Source of the DNA: Fibrella forsythiae | Lineage (GTDB): Bacteria; Bacteroidota; Bacteroidia; Cytophagales; Spirosomataceae | Assembly (NCBI RefSeq): GCF_017353175.1 | Contig: NZ_JAFMYW010000002.1 | Location: 1,232,494 to 1,296,493, forward strand | DNA length: 64,000 nucleotides | Direction of reading: 5' to 3' | Shown: positions 55,478 to 63,847 of the stretch, piece after piece | How the letters are laid out: the number at the start of each line of letters is the position of its first letter | Position numbering within the stretch: position 1 is the stretch's first letter | Notes under the pieces: generated by a model | The model's input: the letters and a program-made list of their open reading frames with translations, nothing else | What the model was told of the DNA's origin: nothing | Databases searched by the model: none | Program-made: the position numbers and the translations under genes

Positions 55478-55558
55478 CCGTGGAACACCCCTCACTCCCG
55501 CCCCAGCCACGCCGACAAGCGTCCAGTAGGGGAGGGGAGAAGCCAGACCCAACCTACC

Positions 55559-56236
55559 ATGAAGTACGTCCCCTATTACCGCGTCTCCACCGCCAGCCAG
55601 GGCAAATCAGGCCTGGGCCTCTCGGCCCAGCGCGAGATAGTCACCCGCTTTGTCAAACCCCACGATGAGCTGCTGGCTGAATTCGTCGAAATCGAGTCGG
55701 GCAAGAAGGCCGACCGGCCCCAACTAGAGAAAGCGATCGCCGCCGCTAAACAGCAGGGGGCGCGCCTGCTGATCGCCAAACTCGATCGGCTCAGCCGCAA
55801 CGTACACTTTATCTTCTCGCTGCGCAATTCCGAGGTCGACTTCGTGGCCTGCGATATCCCCGATGCCAACACGCTTACCGTAGGCATCATGGCTGTGCTG
55901 GCTCAGCACGAGCGGGAACTCATTGGGGAACGTACCCGGGCGGCACTAGCTGCCAAGAAAGCCCAGGGTTACAAACTAGGGACACCCAACCTGACGCCGG
56001 CCATCAGTGAACTGGGGCGAGCTGCCCATCAGGCCAACGCTCGCACCCATCCGGCTAACCTACAAGCCGCTGAACTGATTCGACTCTACCGCAATGAGGG
56101 GTTAACTTATGAAGCGATTGCCAGCCGACTTAATGGGATGGGCTTCAGGACTAGGCGAGGGAATGAGTTTAAACCCATGAGCGTCCAACGGTTAGATCTC
56201 AATAAATTAAACCCGTCATTAACAGAAGCTCAATAA
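55559..56236 (+). CDS. Serine recombinase (resolvase/invertase family), divergent paralogue
   Basis: ATG 55559 (MKYVPYYRVSTASQGKSGLG) is preferred to the frame start at 55475; 225 residues. Catalytic Ser in YYRVSTASQ, LLIAKLDRLSRNVHFIFSLR, and the E helix GIMAVLAQHERELIGERTRA. The C-terminal part has LTYEAIASRLNGMGFRTRRG. It is clearly homologous to the recombinase at 54311-55012, with a divergent gap of about 170 bp (55389-55558) that holds GTTAA/TTAAC half-sites. No tyrosine integrase or large-recombinase domain is present. Confidence 0.92.
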   Translation: MKYVPYYRVSTASQGKSGLGLSAQREIVTRFVKPHDELLAEFVEIESGKKADRPQLEKAIAAAKQQGARLLIAKLDRLSRNVHFIFSLRNSEVDFVACDIPDANTLTVGIMAVLAQHERELIGERTRAALAAKKAQGYKLGTPNLTPAISELGRAAHQANARTHPANLQAAELIRLYRNEGLTYEAIASRLNGMGFRTRRGNEFKPMSVQRLDLNKLNPSLTEAQ

Positions 56237-56258
56237 TACTTTTTTCAACGCCAAGGGA

Positions 56259-56386
56259 GCTGATAGTGAACACAAGATAAGCTAAAACTCAGGTATGTGG
56301 CAACCTTTTCACCCTTTGCTTCGTTGGGTGCCCCTTAGGCTAGCCGGATAATTTCCTGTCCGAGGTAAGTGGACCCCGCGGAGCTA
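56259..56386 (+). repeat. Degenerate intergenic repeat R1, copy a
   Basis: Similar over its whole length to 57146-57272: both run GCTGATRGTGAAC, TCAGGTAYGTKRCA, CCTTTTCA, TTCGTTGGGT/TTTGTTGAGT, TTTCCTGTCC, AGTGGACCCCGC and AGAGCT/GGAGCT. Copy a lies between the second recombinase and the DUF6252 lipoprotein gene. Confidence 0.8.
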
Positions 56387-56398
56387 AAGACGGATAAA

Positions 56399-56974
56399 TT
56401 AGTCATCAACACCAGGTAAGTAGTAAAAGTCAAACCGGCCATCGTTTATGCTGACGATTTTACCCGTTTTTTTGTTAACGGCCTTGAAGGAAAAACGACC
56501 CGCTACAATATTGTCAGCCAACTTGGTAATGATTACTTCACCTTGGTTTGTGGCGTCGGTGGCAAGCGTATTTGAGGAGATGTAGTACTCGGGAGTGGCT
56601 GAGAAAAGACCACAGTTGGCTACTGGACGCACCACGTCAGGGCTAAAGCTGTCAAGCACATACCTCCCCGGACCTGTGACGTTTGTCAGGCAAATATCCA
56701 CGCTGCCAATGTTTTCATTTGTACCACCTACCCATAGCGTTTTACTCTTTTCTGAATAGCGGGCGAGCCGGTCATTATTCCCTCCTTTTATATCCCATCC
56801 AACCGCTCTGTAGGGCTTCCATACCTCACCGTCAATTCGGCAGCCAATTGTACGTTGCCCACTCTGCGACTCTTTAGGCAATGGATCGAAGGGCTCTGGT
56901 TCTGTAGTGCAACCCGAAAACAGCCCTAAAATCCCAATGAGTGGTATTAGCAAAAGGGAATGTAATTTGTTCAT
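56399..56974 (-). CDS. DUF6252-like lipoprotein
   Basis: ATG 56974 (MNKLHSLLLIPLIGILGLFS, then GC) gives a lipoprotein signal with Cys21 or 22; an upstream start at 56998 is less likely. About 191 residues. The body has IGCRIDGEVWKPY near the start of the mature part, LWVGGTNENIGSVDICLTNV, and the ending AGRFSFKAVNKKTGKIVSIN with GRFDFYYLP, typical of DUF6252 beta-sandwich lipoproteins of Bacteroidota. The function is unknown. It is framed by R1 and R2 repeat copies, as if it were a cassette. Confidence 0.82.
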   Translation of the reverse strand: MNKLHSLLLIPLIGILGLFSGCTTEPEPFDPLPKESQSGQRTIGCRIDGEVWKPYRAVGWDIKGGNNDRLARYSEKSKTLWVGGTNENIGSVDICLTNVTGPGRYVLDSFSPDVVRPVANCGLFSATPEYYISSNTLATDATNQGEVIITKLADNIVAGRFSFKAVNKKTGKIVSINDGRFDFYYLPGVDD

Positions 56975-57007
56975 AACGTTGTCTGAGATAAATAGCAAAA
57001 CAACTAA

Positions 57008-57120
57008 AACACGCTGTCCAACGGATCCAAACTGTCAACAAGTACGTGGTAAATCCACAAAAAACGTTCATTACCAATTAGTTATAATGTCGCCGGTGAC
57101 GTGAAATAACCACGTGCATG
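57008..57120 (+). repeat. Degenerate intergenic repeat R2, copy a
   Basis: Aligns with 57437-57545: ACRCGCTGTC, AACGGA, AAACNGTCAACARGTACGTRGT, AAAYCCACAAARAACG, then GACGCGAAATA/GACGTGAAATA and CCAC. It ends near CACCCAAC, which runs directly into R1 copy b. Confidence 0.75.
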
Positions 57121-57145
57121 AACGGGCCACCCAACGCCTGCAAAG

Positions 57146-57272
57146 GCTGATGGTGAACCCCAAGATAGGTAACGATCAGGTACGTTACACCTTTTCAACT
57201 TTGCCTTTGTTGAGTGCCGCTCGGGCTAGACGGGCAGTTTCCTGTCCAACGCGAGTGGACCCCGCAGAGCTG
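57146..57272 (+). repeat. Degenerate intergenic repeat R1, copy b
   Basis: Second R1 copy, directly downstream of R2 copy a. Together 57008-57272 form one full unit of about 265 bp. It contains CAGGTACGTT at 57177. The outer sequences ACCCAAC (57130s) and GTTGAGT (57210s) are oppositely oriented and partly complementary. Confidence 0.8.
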
Positions 57273-57436
57273 ACCAACAACGCACAAATCCAAGCAAGCC
57301 GCGAGAGGTCGAACTAAACAGACTAGGTTGTCAAGTGTAGCCACTCAGGTACGTTCCTGTGTCGCACGAAACGCGTTTGTCAACGTGCTGTCAACGGTTG
57401 ATTGACCTGTCGCCAAGTACGTGGCAGACCAACCAA

Positions 57437-57545
57437 AACGCGCTGTCAAACGGACACTAAACAGTCAACAGGTACGTAGTAAACCCACAAAGAACGCTCA
57501 ATATCAATCTGTTAACTTATCGCACGAGACGCGAAATACCCACTG
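57437..57545 (+). repeat. Degenerate intergenic repeat R2, copy b
   Basis: Aligns with 57008-57120 at roughly three quarters of positions by eye and is followed by CACCCAAC, like copy a, but no R1 part follows. A further diverged unit seems present at 57360-57436 (GTCGCACGAAACGCG). Confidence 0.7.
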
Positions 57546-57721
57546 ACATGATTGAATCACCCAACATATTATTGTGCGCAAGTTCGCGGAACTATAACGT
57601 ACTGAAAAACAGGCTTAACTAGTTCTTCGTACACTCATTACCAGCTACTTTTGCAGAGGCTCTTGTCTACGCACCTTCGTCAGTACAATCATAGGTATAC
57701 CAGTTGGTTGAAGCAAACTAG

Positions 57722-57954
57722 ATGGCTAAAAAAGTTACTATTACCAACTTGGTTAACCGGGTATGGGACATAGAAGGGTATCCCGCTTATTTCTTTGGTG
57801 GGGATGGCCAATTGTATCGATTCACGGCAAGGGGTGAATACGTCGAAATCAGCGGTGTATCAAGCGGTATACAGCTGGGTACATGCTGAAGAGCCGCTTT
57901 TATAGTCTGGCGCAGCTTCGTCCCCTGCTCCGACGACACCAGCCTATCCTATAA
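57722..57954 (+). pseudogene. Small unknown protein with a frameshift
   Basis: ATG 57722 gives MAKKVTITNLVNRVWDIEGY, then PAYFFGGDGQLYRFTARGEY and VEISGVSSG. In that frame it ends at TGA 57887-57889 after 55 codons, but from about 57868 another frame continues YTAGYMLKSRFYSLAQLRPL, then LRRHQPIL and TAA at 57952-57954. The joined product (about 77 residues) reads like one compact domain, so a single frameshift is likely. No function is known to me. It lies between R1 copy b/R2 copy b and R1 copy c. A TACTTTTG element is 69 bp upstream. Confidence 0.55.
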
Positions 57955-58182
57955 TCCGTTACTTATCCATGGCATTCTAATTACCTTATTGCCCAAGCTA
58001 TCCGATACATAGTTCGCTGCCTGCTATGGTTTACACGTGTTAAACGGTCGTTTAGGGCATGTAAAAAGGGCCAAGCCGGGTAAAGTTGTAGCTGATGCAA
58101 CCTGGCAGTAGTCGCTTACAGCCATAGGCCAGTTCTCAGCGTCCAGACAAACCCGTCATCTGCAAGCCGCGTGTTGACCCCA

Positions 58183-58255
58183 TTACACCCTTACTTCGTT
58201 GAATTGCTTTTTGACCTACCCGAGTGATTCATTCTCTCCAAGGTAACCCCAACAC
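58183..58255 (+). repeat. Degenerate R1 repeat, partial copy c
   Basis: CACCCTTACTTCGTTGAATTGC and CCGAGTGATTCATTCTCTCC with AAGGTAACCCC align with the right half of R1 copy a (TCACCCTTTGCTTCGTTGGG; CCGGATAATTTCCTGTCCGA; GGTAAG). The left half is not recognisable. Confidence 0.5.
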
Positions 58256-58730
58256 CTTTTGCGGGGAGATCGATCTGACCAAGGATGGCCCAACCGGGTC
58301 CCTCTAATGGAGGGCTATTCCAAGGGATAAGGCTACGAGCTGACCATCAAAGCCGAGCTGCTGATACCCGGCAAATTGCTGGCCCGCAAGCCACTGAGCA
58401 GCAGGAACTCTCGGTGGCGGGCAGGGACCAAGTGTACTGCTTTTGCAGGGGAGTACGTCCACCCAATAGTAGACCATCCGCTTAGTCAAAGTGGAGTAAA
58501 CGACTAGTTCCACTCTGTCCATGATAAAAGCCGTCCGGGTAACTTGGGGGGCTTTTGTGCGTAGCGACCCGGGACTTCTGGGCTATAAATCGGTTGAGCT
58601 AGCCCAGCTGGCGTTGTAGCTGGCCATCCCGGGATGCGTGCCGGGCAACTCTTGTACACCACCTTTCTAGACCACTTGGTTGCTTTATAGTACAATTGGT
58701 TAGCTTTTTAATTATATAGTGTACCTTGCA
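58256..58730. other. Non-coding stretch with unidentified remnants
   Basis: About 475 bp after R1 copy c. Several short frames with many stops (for example GYELTIKAELLIPGKLLARK) suggest decayed coding DNA, but I cannot assign a family. Confidence 0.35.
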
Positions 58731-58738
58731 TAGCTTTG
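58731..58738 (+). promoter_or_regulatory. Bacteroidota-type -7 element (TAGCTTTG)
   Basis: Matches TAnnTTTG and ends 33 bp upstream of the lipoprotein start at 58772, a normal leader length. Confidence 0.5.
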
Positions 58739-58771
58739 ACCCCTAGCATATCATCCCAGAGCGCTCATCGT

Positions 58772-59362
58772 ATGAAACGTATCTTTTCAGCCATTTTGCT
58801 GCTGCTAGCGGCCCTATCGCTCACGGGTTGCAAAACGGGCGACGTTCAGCCCCCAAGTCAGTTGTTACCCAATGGTGATCTGGAGCAGGACCCCGCCCGT
58901 CAATGGTCCCTAAACTTCCGCGATAACCTGACCAGCAACCCCAATAAGTACCGGGCTGAGTACTCTACCGAAGCAGCCGCTTCGGGTACCCATTCACTTA
59001 AGCTGACTTGTGACACGGTCCGAAACGACACCACCCATTGTTATTTCCTGCAAGAGATCACGCCCGGCTCGCTGGCCGTAGGCACCAAATTGACCTTAAC
59101 GGCAAAAATAAAAACGCTCAATTTGACAGGGAAGGGCCTAACGATGGTCCTCTTTGGCTACAAGACGAGTCCTACCGGCTCGAAGGTCACCTTCTCGGCC
59201 TATACTCCTGTGCCCGCCAATGGTACCACCAACTTTACCGACTACTCGGTAATGCTGGACCAATATCCGGGTGGGGTAGATTATATCTACGTAGCCCTGT
59301 TCTACGAAGCCAAAACGACGGGGACGGCTTACTTCGACGATATCTTTCTACGGACTAATTGA
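58772..59362 (+). CDS. Lipoprotein with carbohydrate-binding-like beta-sandwich
   Basis: ATG 58772 starts the lipoprotein signal MKRIFSAILLLLAALSLTGC with Cys20; about 196 residues. The mature part reads LLPNGDLEQDPARQWSLN, SGTHSLKLTCDTV, GTKLTLTAKIKTLNL and ends AYFDDIFLRTN. This N-GDLE ... FDDI pattern is typical of CBM4/9-like or similar jelly-roll domains that bind glycans. A TAGCTTTG promoter element lies 33 bp upstream. The next gene is 49 bp downstream but is broken. Confidence 0.78.
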   Translation: MKRIFSAILLLLAALSLTGCKTGDVQPPSQLLPNGDLEQDPARQWSLNFRDNLTSNPNKYRAEYSTEAAASGTHSLKLTCDTVRNDTTHCYFLQEITPGSLAVGTKLTLTAKIKTLNLTGKGLTMVLFGYKTSPTGSKVTFSAYTPVPANGTTNFTDYSVMLDQYPGGVDYIYVALFYEAKTTGTAYFDDIFLRTN

Positions 59363-59411
59363 CGGGTGAGTTAACCGGGTTACCCAATTGATAATCACAC
59401 TTGATCATACG

Positions 59412-59825
59412 ATGAACCGCATGTTGTTCCTTTTTGCGCTACTGGTCGTCGGCACGTCAGTGCCCGCTTAATGCCAGCGACAACCGGCTATCTTTTCTAA
59501 GGTGGACACGCTGGCTGATCAGCCGCTACCCCTTTTTTTGAGGGCAGGCAACAGACCTGGCTTCGTCTCCACCAGTCTGTCAGCTAGGCAACTACTCCCG
59601 TTGGTGGTGCGGCCTACGGGGAGCCAGACTGGTCAAGATATCCACTTACCGATTGGCGTTGACAGTCGATCGGTGAGCGTCAGGTCAGGCGACGCACTCC
59701 TTCGCCTGGAAAGGGACTACGTGTTTGTCCCCGCCACCAATCGGCTACGCCTTATGAGCCAGGTCGCTCTAGGGTCCGATCAAGCGATCAGCATAATGTA
59801 TAGGGGATTGGGGTTTACGCTATAG
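59412..59825 (+). pseudogene. Secreted protein gene with a stop codon inside the signal peptide
   Basis: ATG 59412 gives MNRMLFLFALLVVGTSVPA, a signal peptide, then TAA at 59469-59471, and the same frame continues CQRQPAIFSKVDTLADQPLP to a stop at 59825 (about 137 codons). A single C-to-T change (CAA to TAA) would explain it. The body ends LRLERDYVFVPATNRLRLMS with QVALGSDQAISIMYRGLGF, a beta-rich pattern. The family is unknown. Confidence 0.65.
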
Positions 59826-59976
59826 CGGTGTTCCCTCGTTACACGGATCGACCTAAGGACACTTAGGTAAGAGGAGCCTTCCCAACTATCCCAAGTTGTG
59901 CTTTGTGTCCCTGTCCGGGCATAGGCAGTAGCGAGATTGTCTACTTTCGTACTCAACCAACACGAAATGAAGGCTC

Positions 59977-60699
59977 ATGAAAACACTACTCCTTAAAGTA
60001 AACTTCGACAAGTCAGTCGCCATAAAAATTACCCTCTACTTTGTTTTAGCTTTTGGTATCTCCTATTGCTTAAACCTACTTTCAAAGCTTCTGCCTGTAT
60101 ATGGAATTAAATGGGTGCTAAATGTCGGATGCGGACCATTCTTATCGGCGCTACTAGTAAGCTTTCTATACAAGACCCCACTGACGTTAACGCTTTTCAG
60201 TAAAACTGCGTGGATCAGACAAATTGAATTTGTTGGACTTGGTCTTTTTTTTATCGGTACAATTATTAACAATATCTTAGTAGGGAATACGGACTATTCT
60301 CTAATCTTTTTATGGTCGGTATACGCCCTCTACTACACGCTGTTAGAAGAGTTGGGATGGCGCGTCTTCTTAGGAAAGGAACTCAGAAAGTACTCATTTT
60401 TAACTGTAGTTATAGTAAGTACTGTACTTTGGTTTACCTGGCATTACTCCTTTCCCAATCGGCTTACAGTAGCCAATCCATTCCAATTCTTGGGACTGAT
60501 CGCGGCAGGCAGTGCAGGAATGGCAGCGCTTTACAGACAAACAAAATCTTGGCTGCTCGTAGCCCTTACACACGCTCTGGTAAATGTAAATCCGCCAAGC
60601 CTACCCACATTGGTTATTTTTTTAGTTATAATTCTTGGCCTTTTAAGACTTCATGAAGCTAAAAACAAGCGATCCAATGCAGACATTCTTCAATTATGA
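59977..60699 (+). CDS. CPBP-family intramembrane metalloprotease
   Basis: 240 residues with about seven hydrophobic segments. Motif 1 is TLLEELGWRVFLGKEL (EExxxR: Glu-Glu and Arg), motif 2 is LWFTWHYSF (conserved His), motif 3 is ALTHALVNV (His and Asn). CPBP/CAAX-type proteases are linked to bacteriocin self-immunity or processing in bacteria. Base composition is AT-rich compared with the 1-41 kb genes. A TACTTTCG sequence 28 bp upstream resembles a -7 element. Confidence 0.9.
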   Translation: MKTLLLKVNFDKSVAIKITLYFVLAFGISYCLNLLSKLLPVYGIKWVLNVGCGPFLSALLVSFLYKTPLTLTLFSKTAWIRQIEFVGLGLFFIGTIINNILVGNTDYSLIFLWSVYALYYTLLEELGWRVFLGKELRKYSFLTVVIVSTVLWFTWHYSFPNRLTVANPFQFLGLIAAGSAGMAALYRQTKSWLLVALTHALVNVNPPSLPTLVIFLVIILGLLRLHEAKNKRSNADILQL

Positions 60700-60829
60700 A
60701 CTGAAGGTTTTACATCCATAAGTTACTTATCATCCGTCCATGTACTTATTTTTAAGAGGCTGGACAGAACTATGCCTTGGAGCAATAGTTGCTTAATGCA
60801 TAAACATAATTTCACTTATACAACAAAAA

Positions 60830-61159
60830 TCAGGCATCATTCTCTATATAATCTATGAAGTGTTCAGCAATGCTCAAGCTGGTAGGAAACTGAGGTAAAT
60901 TTTTAGCTTCTTCTACAAATTCAAGGAACATATCAAATGGGTAAAGATTTACATAGTTGACCCCACCTAATTGAAAGTTTATCGTATCTGAAATTGAATC
61001 CGAATCCGAATCAAACATCTTTACTTCTGATTCTAGCGACATCAAATCTTTCATACAGAGCTCAACCGACTCAAAAATATTAGTACCTAATTCTCTTTGA
61101 ATCAAGGCCGTAGCATCGATGCTTTCTTTAATTTCGTCAATTAGATCAACCAGCTTCAT
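60830..61159 (-). CDS. Hypothetical acidic protein
   Basis: 109 residues from ATG 61159, MKLVDLIDEIKESIDATALI, with DSDSDSISDTINFQLGGVNY in the middle. Acidic, soluble, no signal. No family recognised. It is AT-rich and lies close to a SUKH immunity gene, so an immunity role is possible but unproven. Confidence 0.65.
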   Translation of the reverse strand: MKLVDLIDEIKESIDATALIQRELGTNIFESVELCMKDLMSLESEVKMFDSDSDSISDTINFQLGGVNYVNLYPFDMFLEFVEEAKNLPQFPTSLSIAEHFIDYIENDA

Positions 61160-61379
61160 TGTATTTTGGAGTTATACTGAATTTTCTAGCGTTTGCCTAC
61201 ATCTTGATTTAATTTCTTAACATATTTATAGCTATGGAAAGGGTCTTAGAAATGTACAATACCTAATCTCAAATTGGTTTGTATATTTACAAGCTCCGTT
61301 CTATAGCTACACTTATGTAAAAGGAATTAATTTATTTCATCAAGTTATTCCAAAATCAGTCAGTCTATAAATAATATAA

Positions 61380-62207
61380 TTAGTCAGATAGCTTTTGCAG
61401 TAATAGAGCGTCTTCTTTCGCTAAGTCCCCGTAGTAAGCTAACGATGATAAATGTCGATCAACTAGAAATTTGTAGAAAAGGTAAGCATTCAGATATGCC
61501 CCTAATTTGGTAGGGTGACTGTCCTGATCAAATAGCTTAATTGAAGGCTGTTCTTTTAATGCCTTGTAGTAAATACGATTAATATCAACCATGTCCACTT
61601 GAGTGCTAATGCAAACAGAGTCGTAACCCATCTTCAACAGCTTATACTCCTCATCTAGGTTTTTCATTTGATCTGAGCAGTAACTTTCTTTATCAGTTGC
61701 TCGATTGAGTAAGAAAGCCGGATAACAGAACTGAGCCGGAAAGGTCCCATTAGGAGCCCAAGTTTGGAAAAGGACGAAATGACAATGTGGATTAGCGATG
61801 CGTTGCTTGATTTGTTGAATACTCTGTTGGGTGGAATACTTTCTTACTTCAGGAATAAGGATACGGACCGGTGCTTCCTGAAGAATAATTATATCCCATT
61901 GTCTACTAAGAAGCATAGTTTCGGTCAACGTCTGTTCACCAGACTGTTTCGGGCGCGTATTTATACCATCTTGGGTTCTGGATACAATCATATCACGAAG
62001 ATGGCTAGCCAAAGACATACCTGGGTAAGCACTCACTTCAATATTTATTGGTTGATTAGTGGCTAATAACATCGCCCTCAGATATTCGGGCATGCCTGCA
62101 TAGTAAGTCAAACTGTTACCAACAAACAGTACGTTTTTCTTCACTGGTTTCTGGCCGTAGGTGCTAATAGCCTGAAAAAGCAAAAAGAATATCCACCAGA
62201 GTTTCAT
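61380..62207 (-). CDS. SGNH/GDSL-type hydrolase
   Basis: 275 residues with signal peptide (MKLWWIFFLLFQAISTYGQ). SGNH block I is NVLFVGNSLTYYAGMPEYLR with the nucleophile Ser; block III includes WDIIILQEAPVR; block V is FDQDSHPTKLGAYLNAYLFY with Asp and His. This DUF4886-like group contains esterases acting on acylated glycans or lipids. The gene is AT-rich, and the upstream SUKH gene starts 68 bp before it on the same strand. Confidence 0.88.
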   Translation of the reverse strand: MKLWWIFFLLFQAISTYGQKPVKKNVLFVGNSLTYYAGMPEYLRAMLLATNQPINIEVSAYPGMSLASHLRDMIVSRTQDGINTRPKQSGEQTLTETMLLSRQWDIIILQEAPVRILIPEVRKYSTQQSIQQIKQRIANPHCHFVLFQTWAPNGTFPAQFCYPAFLLNRATDKESYCSDQMKNLDEEYKLLKMGYDSVCISTQVDMVDINRIYYKALKEQPSIKLFDQDSHPTKLGAYLNAYLFYKFLVDRHLSSLAYYGDLAKEDALLLQKLSD

Positions 62208-62275
62208 TTATAGGCGTTCAAATTGGCTGTTGTATAAGTGAAATTATGTAAAGAAATAACATTGAGACAGCAGTG

Positions 62276-62770
62276 TTAAATATAAGGTCCCAGGCTTGTA
62301 AGAAAACTTAAAATACTATCGGCAACGTAGATGACCGGAGTTTCAGAAGGAGCATACATTCCCATTGTCATATCAACATAGTATATCTTGTTTTCTGTGT
62401 TTTTGGTTACGCCAATGCAAACGAACCTCTCACCTTCAGAAGCAATTGGAAGCATTGAATCAGATATTGAATATGGGTATGGCACAGATTCATCATCTCT
62501 GTAATAACCCTCATATTGTATTTTCTCTACTTCACGCATGTAATCATGAAAGATCGTAACTCGCTCTAAATCAAAAATTGATTCAGTTGAGTAAACATGT
62601 TCTCCGTTGATAGTGAGGACACAATTTTCACTTTTTAAGATTCCACCATTTATTTGTTGATAAAAATTAATCATTTCAGCGGGCAACGAGTCAGTAATAG
62701 ACGGCTGATAAATAGTAATATCATTAGGATAAATACCTCTTTCAGTAACGCTAAAGAATTGGTTATACAT
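62276..62770 (-). CDS. SMI1/KNR4 (SUKH) family immunity-type protein
   Basis: 164 residues. SUKH features: LPAEMINFYQQINGG (the conserved hydrophobic-LPxxxxxFYxxxNGG) near residue 28, then MLPIASEGERFVCIGVTKNT and NKIYYVDMTMG. SUKH proteins neutralise nuclease toxins of polymorphic toxin systems, usually encoded near the toxin gene. No toxin is visible in this window. It is AT-rich like its neighbours. Confidence 0.75.
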   Translation of the reverse strand: MYNQFFSVTERGIYPNDITIYQPSITDSLPAEMINFYQQINGGILKSENCVLTINGEHVYSTESIFDLERVTIFHDYMREVEKIQYEGYYRDDESVPYPYSISDSMLPIASEGERFVCIGVTKNTENKIYYVDMTMGMYAPSETPVIYVADSILSFLTSLGPYI

Positions 62771-63269
62771 AGGGTCGTATCAAGTCCTTAAAACTTAGTA
62801 GAAGAAAAGCATCTTTTCTGGTCTGATCTATTTTATAATCTAAGTTATGTTTAAAAGCGTTGAACTGACAAGATATAATACCAGTGGTAGATTTACATGA
62901 TTCAATGATTATAGCCCAGTTTTACAAACGTACGATGTTAGTAGTACGCTTGTAAAATTGACCTAAGTATGGCGTCGCATCAACCTGTGCTTAGTAGATT
63001 TTCCAACCTGTTCAGCCTGCTATATAGCATCTGTGGGTTGTTATAACGTATTAAGAACGGTCGTCGTTCTTAATACGTTATGGATAGTATAGACTGCCAA
63101 ATCAGCCTAGTGGTCGGTAGGTAATAGCCAGCTGGGTAAACGGAGAATTGGACCAACTGCTGGCAGAGGCGCAGGTTTGATCGTAGTAGCTTTCCGGATA
63201 TACCCACAAACCATCCACGGGCGTTTTAAGAAGGACTTAGCTTGCCAGGTATGGGCGCGGCATTGAACC
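62771..63269. other. Intergenic region with a perfect 17-bp inverted repeat
   Basis: No ORF of significance in these 500 bp. An inverted repeat (arms 63043-63059 and 63065-63081, ATAACGTATTAAGAACG, loop 5 nt) can form a strong hairpin. No T-run follows on either strand. Confidence 0.5.
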
Positions 63270-63662
63270 ATGGTTAAACAGCTCACGATCCAGGGTAGCT
63301 CAATTAACGACATTGCCTCCTTCTATGAGGAGATCAACCGAGTATTTATGGCCCAGGAGAACTGGCTGATTGGACCCAGTCTGGACGTGCTTGATGATTT
63401 ACTTTATGGTGGCTATGGTGCCCTGCAAGGAGCTCAATCGGTTGATTTGCGCTGGCGCAATATGGACCATAGCCGCCAGGCGTTAGGCTACCAGACGACC
63501 CGGGCTTACTATCTGGCTAAGCTTGAGAGCGGCTCGCCTTATAACAAACCTCTGTTTGAGGAAAAGCTGTGAGCCCTGGAGGCGGGCACCGGGCAGACCT
63601 ATTTTGACGTCATTATGGCTATCATAGCCGACCATCCGACCATTAAGGTGACTGGTTGGTGA
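63270..63662 (+). pseudogene. Barstar-like ribonuclease-inhibitor gene with in-frame stop
   Basis: ATG 63270: MVKQLTIQGSSINDIASFYE, EINRVFMAQENWLIGPSLDV, LDDLLYGGYGAL, then SVDLRWRNMDHSRQALGYQT. This is the pattern of barstar-like immunity proteins of Bacteroidota. TGA at 63570-63572 stops the frame after 100 codons, but the same frame continues ALEAGTGQTYFDVIMAIIAD to TGA at 63660, the expected C-terminal half. So one nonsense mutation truncates it by about 30 residues. Confidence 0.65.
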
Positions 63663-63847
63663 TCACCTTCCCGCTCACCCAGCAGCTACGCTTCTCTGGC
63701 TCACTCCGGCCTGCTTACCCGGATAGGTCGTTCCCAGGGAGCGGGCTGGAGTGAGCGGCTGGCTCTACTTCGTAAAAGGTTCGCCAGCGGGAGGCAAAGA
63801 GCCCTTGCCGGTCCTGGCCTCCGCTTAACCCAACCAGTGATCCCAGG

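Noticed and set aside
54311..56236. Complete prophage or integrative element around the recombinases
   Set aside because: No structural phage genes, relaxase, conjugation genes or att duplications are visible in the surrounding sequence.
57114..57317. Plus-strand ORF of 67 codons
   Set aside because: It lies wholly inside the R2/R1 repeat unit and has no start signal or family features.
57008..57545. Possible CRISPR or phage attachment repeats
   Set aside because: The repeats are over 100 bp, degenerate and not regularly spaced; no cas genes or tyrosine integrase are nearby.
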